Shown here one piece after another: positions 7,200-12,084 of a DNA stretch of 12,084 nucleotides (position 1 is the first letter of the stretch; the number at the start of each line of letters is the position of its first letter). The DNA is taken from the NCBI GenBank assembly GCA_903837445.1, contig CAILUR010000086.1:1-12084 (forward strand), in the 5' to 3' direction. Source of the DNA: an uncultured bacterium. Its GTDB lineage: Bacteria > Oederibacteriota > PGYV01 > CAILUR01. Position numbers and translations under genes: made by a program. The notes beneath the pieces are model-generated. The model saw only the letters and a program-made list of their open reading frames with translations. It searched no databases and was not told the DNA's origin.

Positions 7200-8051
7200 A
7201 TGAAAATATTAAAAACCATAGCTGAAATGAATGAATATGTTAGAAAAAATAAAAAGCGTGGACATAGTCTTGGGTTTGTGCCGACTATGGGCTGTTTGCA
7301 CGATGGGCATTTATCTTTGGTTAATGCTGCAAAAGAAGAATGCGCAAAGGTCGTAGTAAGTATTTTTGTAAATCCGATACAGTTTGGGGCAAATGAGGAC
7401 TTTGACAAATACCCGAGAGTATATAAAAAAGATATAAGGCAATTAAAAGGTACTAAAAAAGTGGATTGCCTTTTTATGCCGGAAAAAGAAGAACTCTTGC
7501 CGGAGGGGTTTGCCGCAGCAGTGACGGTAGATAACGAGCTTCAGAGTGTGCTCTGTGGGCAGTCAAGACCTGGGCACTTTAAAGGGGTTACTACAATAGT
7601 TGCTAAACTGCTTAATATCGTAAGGCCCGAAAAACTTTTTCTCGGGCAAAAAGATTTTCAACAGACAGTAATCCTTAAAAAAATGATTAAAGATTTAGAT
7701 TTTGATACTCAGGTTAAAGTGTGTGCGACTGTACGGGAAAAAGATGGATTGGCAATGAGTTCCCGAAATATATATTTGTCACCAGAAGAACGCGAAACTG
7801 CGGCAGTAATGTATAAGGCGTTGCAAATGGCAGAGAGTATGATAGAACTCGGAGAGCACGAAGTTGAAAAAGTGGTAAATGAAATTAAAAGAAAACTTAA
7901 AGAGGCAAATGTAAAAATAGATTATATAGATATTTTAAGAGCGGAAAATCTCGCCGAAGTATCGCGGATAACTGATGAGGTGGTGATAGCCGCCGCAATA
8001 ATAGTGGGAAAGACCAGGCTAATAGACAATGTGGTCGTGCCGGTTAAATAA
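7200..8051 (+). CDS. panC: Pantothenate synthetase (pantoate-beta-alanine ligase)
   Basis: PanC joins pantoate and beta-alanine with ATP, through a pantoyl-adenylate, to make pantothenate. The 283 residues are standard. Signature segments are PTMGCLHDGH with the nucleotide-binding HDGH at 34-37, FVNPIQF (56-62), GQSRPGHFKGV (120-130), FLGQKDFQQ with Lys151, and MSSRN (186-190), followed by the C-terminal lid domain ending VGKTRLIDN. Every catalytic motif is complete. The ATG has a GAGAAGG-type site a few bases upstream. It sits between panB and panD, so substrates and product follow gene order. The ketopantoate reductase that makes pantoate (PanE or IlvC) is not in this window. Confidence 0.97.
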   Translation: MKILKTIAEMNEYVRKNKKRGHSLGFVPTMGCLHDGHLSLVNAAKEECAKVVVSIFVNPIQFGANEDFDKYPRVYKKDIRQLKGTKKVDCLFMPEKEELLPEGFAAAVTVDNELQSVLCGQSRPGHFKGVTTIVAKLLNIVRPEKLFLGQKDFQQTVILKKMIKDLDFDTQVKVCATVREKDGLAMSSRNIYLSPEERETAAVMYKALQMAESMIELGEHEVEKVVNEIKRKLKEANVKIDYIDILRAENLAEVSRITDEVVIAAAIIVGKTRLIDNVVVPVK

Positions 8052-8074
8052 AAAAAGAGTATAAAAGGAGAAAT

Positions 8075-8458
8075 ATGCTTATAGAAATTTTAAAGTCAAA
8101 GATTCACCGCGCCACGGTCACGAGCAAAAACATTCACTATGTGGGAAGCATTACTGTAGATGAAAAACTGCTGAAAGCGGCAGGTATGCGGGAAAATGAA
8201 AAGGTGCATGTGTTTAATTTAAACACTGGTAGTAGATTTGAGACCTATCTCATAAAAGGTAAAGCGGGTTCGGGACAGATATGCATAAATGGGGCGGCCT
8301 CTCGGCTGGCAGAAAGTGGAGACCTTGTTATTATGATTTCTTACGGGTTTATGGATGAAAAACAGGCAAATGTTTTTATGCCTAAAGTGGTTTATGTAGA
8401 TGCGAAAAATAAAATAAAGAAAGTAACTGGAAAGGAAAAACCAAATTCAAAGTACTAA
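8075..8458 (+). CDS. panD: Aspartate 1-decarboxylase proenzyme (pyruvoyl type)
   Basis: PanD decarboxylates L-aspartate to beta-alanine for PanC. It is made as a proenzyme that cleaves itself to form a pyruvoyl cofactor. The 127 residues match the family. Cleavage is expected between Gly24 and Ser25 in HYVGSIT, giving an N-terminal beta chain of 24 residues and an alpha chain starting with the pyruvoyl group. Lys9 (KSKIHR), Tyr22, Arg53, Tyr57 (GSRFETY) and Asn71 (INGAASR) match the E. coli catalytic and folding residues, some shifted by one. AAGGAG precedes the ATG with short spacing. No PanZ/PanM maturation factor is seen, as is usual outside enterobacteria. nadX starts eight bases after the stop. 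Confidence 0.96.
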   Translation: MLIEILKSKIHRATVTSKNIHYVGSITVDEKLLKAAGMRENEKVHVFNLNTGSRFETYLIKGKAGSGQICINGAASRLAESGDLVIMISYGFMDEKQANVFMPKVVYVDAKNKIKKVTGKEKPNSKY

Positions 8459-8466
8459 AAGGGGAA

Positions 8467-9294
8467 ATGAATTATATGGAAAAATCACAGAGGAAGTTGG
8501 GGATAATAGGCTGCGGAGCCATAGGTACTGAAATAGCAGCAGCGATAGATAAAGGGAGCATTGATATTGCGCTTCACGGCTGTTATGACATAAGTAAGGA
8601 ACAAACTGATAAGTTTTCTGCGAAATTAAAAAATGTAAAGCCGGTTTTTATGGAATTGGAAGCACTGGTAAAAAATTGTGATTTGATTCTTGAGTGTTCA
8701 AAAAAAGATGCTGTGAGGGAAATCTTTGAAGTGATTTTAAAAAACAATCGTGACACTATTTTTTTAAGTGTGGGTGGTATTCTTGAAAGTATGGACCTTG
8801 TGGAAGAAGCAAAGAAAAAGAAAATAAATATATATATTCCTTCGGGAGCAGTGGTGGGAATAGATGGGCTAAGTGCTGCAAAATGTCAGGGGTTAAAAAA
8901 AGTAACACTGACTACGCGAAAACCGCCGTTGGCGTTTAAGGGCGTAAAATATCTTGTCGAAAAAAATATAAATCCGGAAGAAATTAAAGTGGAAACAGTC
9001 CTGTTTGAAGGCAATGCGTTTGAAGCGGTGAAGGCCTTTCCTGCCAATATTAATGTGGCGGCCACTCTGAGCATAGCAGGGATAGGACCTGAAAAGACCG
9101 TAATTAAAATCATCGCCGATCCAAACACCACCGCCAACAGACACGAGATAAATGCGGAAGGGGACTTTGGAAGTTTTAGGGCTATTACTGAAAATGTACC
9201 TTCTCCAAACAACCCAAAGACCAGCTATCTTACGGCATTGTCAACGATTGCATTGATAAAAAAGATAGTAGAGCCGATACACATAGGGACATAA
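8467..9294 (+). CDS. nadX: L-aspartate dehydrogenase
   Basis: This enzyme interconverts L-aspartate and oxaloacetate plus ammonia with NAD(P), via iminoaspartate. In some bacteria it feeds iminoaspartate to NadA for NAD synthesis. The 275 residues contain the Rossmann GIIGCGAIG (12-20), SVGGI (101-105), IPSGAVVGIDGL (124-135), TTRKPP (149-154), FEGNAFEAVKAFPANINVAATL (180-201) and the catalytic His226 in NRHEI, then the ENVPSPNNPKTSYL block. All are typical of the family. The start at 8467 lies very close to AAAAGGGG (8457-8464); an in-frame ATG at 8476 is an equally reasonable start. It follows panD by eight bases and is the last gene of the dense run. No nadA or nadC is near, so supply of aspartate to PanD is a plausible role (inference). 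Confidence 0.93.
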   Translation: MNYMEKSQRKLGIIGCGAIGTEIAAAIDKGSIDIALHGCYDISKEQTDKFSAKLKNVKPVFMELEALVKNCDLILECSKKDAVREIFEVILKNNRDTIFLSVGGILESMDLVEEAKKKKINIYIPSGAVVGIDGLSAAKCQGLKKVTLTTRKPPLAFKGVKYLVEKNINPEEIKVETVLFEGNAFEAVKAFPANINVAATLSIAGIGPEKTVIKIIADPNTTANRHEINAEGDFGSFRAITENVPSPNNPKTSYLTALSTIALIKKIVEPIHIGT

Positions 9295-9314
9295 AAGGGA
9301 GCTCGAGAAAAAGA

Positions 9315-9334
9315 ATCAGATAGTATCAGATACT
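9315..9334 (+). promoter_or_regulatory. Candidate operator: 8-base direct repeat overlapping a 13-base dyad
   Basis: ATCAGATA occurs at 9315-9322 and again at 9325-9332, a 10-base step that places both copies on one face of the helix. The second copy also lies in a near-palindrome, AGTATC-A-GATACT, at 9322-9334. The element ends directly against the extended -10 and takes the place where a -35 box would be, so a bound activator or repressor could act there. It is seen in sequence; the function is inferred and no regulator is identified. Confidence 0.35.
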
Positions 9335-9343
9335 TGTTATAAT
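9335..9343 (+). promoter_or_regulatory. Extended -10 promoter for the secreted stalked protein
   Basis: TGTTATAAT is a perfect TGn-TATAAT extended -10 in the 71-base gap after nadX. No TTGACA-like -35 lies 17 bases upstream, which fits an extended -10 promoter. Transcription would start near 9350, about 15 bases before the ATG at 9366. TATAAT-like strings are common in this AT-rich DNA, so the TG extension and the intergenic position carry most of the weight. Confidence 0.5.
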
Positions 9344-9365
9344 ATAAATAATAAAAAGGCAGGTT

Positions 9366-10742
9366 ATGAAAATGATGAGAAAATATTTTATTCCGGCAGC
9401 TTGTGTAGTGTTATTATTTATAACTTTTATTTCATCTGTTTTAGCCGATTCTATTCCAGGTGTGCCGGCTGCCAATAAAGTACTAATAATTTATACGACA
9501 AACGGAATATACAACACCTCGTTAAAAGATGACATAGTGAATACCCTAAATCTTATAACTCCGGTTCCAATGATTGAGTATGTGACTGTGGCTGCGAGTT
9601 CGGGCGCTGGTTTTTATGATGAACTTGTGGCGCAAACGGGGAAGACAAACCTTTCTACCTGGTGTCAGGTTTGGGATTTGAGATTTTCAAATACTTATGT
9701 AAATGCCGGAGCCCCCTGCTCGACTGCGGATAATATCTGTGAAGAAAAAATAAGCCTCGGGGCAGGCGCGACCACTGATCAGACACTCTTTAGAAATTTT
9801 TTACTTCAAGGTGGTGGTTTATTTTTACAAGGCGAGCATCAGGAAAGACCTTGTAGAAATCAAAGTATAATTAGTTTTGCAAATACAGTGGCAAATACTG
9901 CTATTGGGGTAAATTATTCGGGAGTTATTGTTATAGCGGGAGGCTTGGCGACTATAACCCCTTCCGCATATGGAAATTTTAGCACTGATTTCAATACTCT
10001 CAGCGGACAAATTACTACTCAATGGCCAGGAGGAATAGCTACGGGCAATCTGGGAAGTGCTACTTCACTGATAACTGTGCCTTTAGCAGGTCCTTATTCC
10101 ATATTAATGGGGTATATGCCAGCCGCGCTTAATACGGCTGCAGGAAATCTTGTAATCAGCTGGGATTCTGGTACCTATATGTTGCCGCAGAAAAATGCTG
10201 TATCGGATATGATAATTGAAAATACATATGATTTTTTAAGCAATGGTTCTTGTATTTTTACTACTCCTACTATGACTGAGACCTATACACCTCTGCCGAC
10301 CTTAACAGTTACTGAGACCATTACCCAAACTGCCACTCCAACAATTACGGCTACTATGACTGAGACTTCTACTTCCACTTTTACTCCAACAATAACTATG
10401 ACAGCGACAAATTTGCCGACTGCTACAGTGACTGCGACTGCGACTCCGGATTTCTCATTTACGCTTGTGACGGTATATCCTAACCCATCTTCTGATAAAA
10501 ATTGGATAGTATATGATTTGACTCGTGATGCGGATGTGACTATTACGATATTCACCATAAGCGGAGAAAAAATTTGGACAAAAAAAGAACATCAAGGAAT
10601 TGGCAGAATGCGAACTGAATGGCCTGGAAAAAATACGACAGGGCAGGAAGTTGCCAGCGGGGTTTATATGTTTAGTATTCAAGCGGTCTCGGGTAAAGAT
10701 AAATCAAAATTAATATGGGGCAGATTCGCGATGGTAAAGTGA
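9366..10742 (+). CDS. Secreted protein with unassigned N-terminal domain, Thr/Pro-rich stalk and FlgD-like Ig C-terminal domain
   Basis: The 458 residues start with a signal peptide: MKMMRK, a hydrophobic core, and likely cleavage after Ala27 (SSVLA). Residues about 36-297 form a globular domain I cannot name. It opens with a beta strand (KVLIIYTTNG) and has LLQGGGLFLQGEHQERPCRN at 146-165, loosely like a class I amidotransferase or ThuA-type Rossmann fold, but no GxCxG nucleophile elbow is seen. Mature Cys residues are 100, 118, 125, 163 and 296, so disulfides are possible. Residues 299-361 are a Thr/Pro/Ala stalk. Residues 364-458 resemble the FlgD-like Ig domain of secreted proteins: VYPNP, VTITIFTISGE, and GVYMFSIQA. 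This suggests export and surface attachment or release. AAGGCAGG precedes the ATG. Confidence 0.75.
   Translation: MKMMRKYFIPAACVVLLFITFISSVLADSIPGVPAANKVLIIYTTNGIYNTSLKDDIVNTLNLITPVPMIEYVTVAASSGAGFYDELVAQTGKTNLSTWCQVWDLRFSNTYVNAGAPCSTADNICEEKISLGAGATTDQTLFRNFLLQGGGLFLQGEHQERPCRNQSIISFANTVANTAIGVNYSGVIVIAGGLATITPSAYGNFSTDFNTLSGQITTQWPGGIATGNLGSATSLITVPLAGPYSILMGYMPAALNTAAGNLVISWDSGTYMLPQKNAVSDMIIENTYDFLSNGSCIFTTPTMTETYTPLPTLTVTETITQTATPTITATMTETSTSTFTPTITMTATNLPTATVTATATPDFSFTLVTVYPNPSSDKNWIVYDLTRDADVTITIFTISGEKIWTKKEHQGIGRMRTEWPGKNTTGQEVASGVYMFSIQAVSGKDKSKLIWGRFAMVK
10260..10448 (+). repeat. Degenerate in-frame repeats encoding the Thr/Pro-rich stalk
   Basis: Within the stalk, CTACTATGACTGAGAC occurs exactly at 10267-10282 and 10351-10366, 84 bases apart, with the core ACTGAGAC again at 10311-10318. 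ACTCCAACAAT occurs at 10335-10345 and 10383-10393, 48 bases apart. All offsets are multiples of 12, so the repeats keep frame and encode TMTET and TPTIT units. The pattern suggests growth by internal duplication. The reverse strand of this stretch is open but encodes only Val/Ile-rich low-complexity sequence. Confidence 0.75.
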
Positions 10743-10778
10743 ACGAGCTAACTAACTGAAACATATTGGTGCAAAATT

Positions 10779-12084
10779 ATGTATAGTGGTTTTGAAAAAA
10801 AGCAAAGTGAAAAATTTATTTTTTTAAAACGATTTTATTTTTTGTTTGTATTTTTTATGTTAGCCGCAGCATCTTTTGCTGTGGAGTGGCAGGTATCGGT
10901 TATGCAACCGCCGCCTTGGCAAGTGAGAGATAGGGTATGGAATGCGGAAAAAGCCGCAGGTTTTAAGTCAATGGCAGTACCTCCTCCTATTTTTTCTTCA
11001 GCAGCGCTTGATGCTTGCGGGGTGCGTTCACTTGTGTATTATGTGGATTGGGACTACTCTTATCGCTCCGACAAATTACCAATGGCAAAACTCACGCATA
11101 TTTGCCACGCTTTTATAACTCCAAACTCTGATGGTTCTCTTGCTTATAGCGGGACATATCTTGAACCTGCTTTGATAACAGACGCGCACGCCGTAGGGGT
11201 AAAAGTATTGACCTCGATCGGGACTGGTTCTTTTGCCACCGCGGTATCGACTTTGCCTTTGCGCACGACTTTTATAAACAACCTCGAATCTTTCTGCAGA
11301 ACATATGGCTATGATGGTGTGGATATTGATTGGGAATCGCCAACGAACGCAACAGAAAGAACAAATATGACATCTTTTGTGACTGAACTTAAGGCAAAAT
11401 TTACCACTTCCGCTTCACCAGCGCCATCTTGGCTTATCAGTATGGCTGTCGGAGGAAGCAACTGGTCGGGGCAGTGGTATGATTATCCGAATATAAAAAA
11501 CAACATAGATTTTCTTAATTTTATGGCGTATGACTCTTATGGGCCGTGGAGCAATTCCTCAGGGCATAATATGCCTGTGTATAAAGGGACTGACCCGTCA
11601 AATTATAATTGTAAAACAGGTATGGATTACCTGATAAACACCCGCGGAATTTCTGCATCGAAAATAAATATGGGCCTGCCTTTTTATGGTTACCGTTTTC
11701 CTAATTCGCCGTATCTTTACGGCAGTTGCGGTGGCGTATGTTCCAGCGCTTCTGCGGTCAACTACGACAGTATAGCTTCTTCATACATAGGGAACGGCTG
11801 GACCACGCACTGGGATAGCGGGTCTTTAGTGCCTTACCTGACGAACAACACAGGCACCGGAGTGCTGGCATATGATAGCCCCTTGTCCATAGAAGGCAAG
11901 GTGGATTATGCGCTGAATTCCAGAACAGCGGGCGGAGTTTTTGTTTGGCAGGCGGCGGGGGATTACCTTTCAGGAAATCAGCCATTGCTCGACTCTATGT
12001 ACAATGCGATTTTAAACAAGTGCGGCATTCTTCCAACAGCCACAGCCACGCCAGTTGCGACACCAGTAGCGACTGCCACACCTG
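10779..12084 (+). CDS. Secreted GH18 family glycoside hydrolase (chitinase-like), 3' end outside window
   Basis: The frame is open from ATG 10779 through the window end (435 codons seen). Residues 1-34 look like a signal peptide: KRFYFLFVFFMLAAASFA, with cleavage likely after Ala34. Residues about 82-412 form a GH18 barrel: LVYYVDWDY on strand 1, KVLTSIGTGS where SxGG is usual, the catalytic DGVDIDWE (179-186) with acid Glu186, FMAYDSYG (248-255) and GVFVWQAAGD with Trp390. The full DxxDxDxE motif argues for activity on chitin, peptidoglycan-type or other GlcNAc polymers; the substrate is not decidable here. From Pro419 a Thr/Ala/Pro/Val stalk begins and is cut by the window edge, probably leading to another C-terminal domain. 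The start has only a poor ribosome site; in-frame ATG 10857 would lose most of the signal peptide. Confidence 0.88.
   Translation, partial: MYSGFEKKQSEKFIFLKRFYFLFVFFMLAAASFAVEWQVSVMQPPPWQVRDRVWNAEKAAGFKSMAVPPPIFSSAALDACGVRSLVYYVDWDYSYRSDKLPMAKLTHICHAFITPNSDGSLAYSGTYLEPALITDAHAVGVKVLTSIGTGSFATAVSTLPLRTTFINNLESFCRTYGYDGVDIDWESPTNATERTNMTSFVTELKAKFTTSASPAPSWLISMAVGGSNWSGQWYDYPNIKNNIDFLNFMAYDSYGPWSNSSGHNMPVYKGTDPSNYNCKTGMDYLINTRGISASKINMGLPFYGYRFPNSPYLYGSCGGVCSSASAVNYDSIASSYIGNGWTTHWDSGSLVPYLTNNTGTGVLAYDSPLSIEGKVDYALNSRTAGGVFVWQAAGDYLSGNQPLLDSMYNAILNKCGILPTATATPVATPVATATP
12033..12084 (+). repeat. Start of a Thr/Pro/Ala-rich stalk in the GH18 protein
   Basis: From residue 419 the protein reads PTATATPVATPVATATP, with short DNA repeats such as GCGACACCAGT. 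It resembles the stalk of the upstream secreted protein in composition but uses PVAT units. Its length and what follows are not visible. Confidence 0.7.

Noticed and set aside
9298..9307. Overlapping palindromes GAGCTC and CTCGAG after nadX
   Set aside because: They are six-base self-complementary words without a loop or T-run; chance restriction-site-like palindromes rather than a terminator.
10283..10558. 91-codon - strand frame rich in Val and Ile, resembling a membrane segment
   Set aside because: It is the complement of the ACT/ACN-rich stalk repeats; the hydrophobic look is a by-product of Thr codons read in reverse.
1..12084. CRISPR arrays, tRNA or rRNA genes, insertion sequences, phage genes
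   Set aside because: No regular spaced repeats, no cloverleaf-like segments, no transposase or integrase motifs and no terminal inverted repeats were seen.

Overview
The window is almost fully coding, with every gene on the + strand. By eye it is AT-rich (about 40% GC, not counted), with a purine-rich sense strand and heavy use of ATA for Ile. It looks like a bacterial chromosome fragment. The lysine route uses DapL (LL-diaminopimelate aminotransferase). The two secreted proteins at the right end have Thr/Pro-rich stalks, one ending in a FlgD-like Ig sorting-type domain. That combination is typical of little-cultured Gram-negative-type candidate phyla (Goldbacteria, Omnitrophota or Elusimicrobia-like). 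The placement is a guess from style; no marker gene is present.

Region 1 (1-5244) is a lysine/meso-diaminopimelate block: lysA (3' half only), dapF, dapA, dapB, a fumarylacetoacetate-hydrolase (FAH) family gene and dapL. Together these cover every step from aspartate semialdehyde to lysine by the aminotransferase variant. Aspartokinase and Asd are not in the window. The FAH gene is the one member with no known step in the pathway, and its leader can fold so that its ribosome-binding site and start codon are paired.

Region 2 (5257-9294) is a tightly packed cofactor block: folK, a deoxynucleoside kinase, panB, panC, panD and nadX (aspartate dehydrogenase). Gaps run from a 4-base ATGA overlap to 23 bases. 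PanB, PanC and PanD supply three of the four enzymes for pantothenate; ketopantoate reductase is absent. NadX can make or consume aspartate, the substrate of PanD and the precursor of the lysine branch, so aspartate links the two halves. No convincing intrinsic terminator is visible between 1 and 9294, so regions 1 and 2 may form one long operon or a few overlapping ones.

Region 3 (9295-12084) is different in kind. A 71-base gap carries a good extended -10 promoter with a direct repeat and a dyad just upstream. It is followed by a secreted, stalked protein with an unrecognised N-terminal domain, then by a secreted GH18 glycosidase that runs off the window end just as its own Thr/Pro stalk begins.

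There are no tRNA, rRNA, CRISPR, insertion-sequence or phage features that I can see. I find no clear new multi-gene system. The most interesting points are the FAH gene and its structured leader inside a dap cluster, the nadX-panD pairing, a Pro-to-Leu change in a DapA active-site motif, and the unassigned secreted protein.
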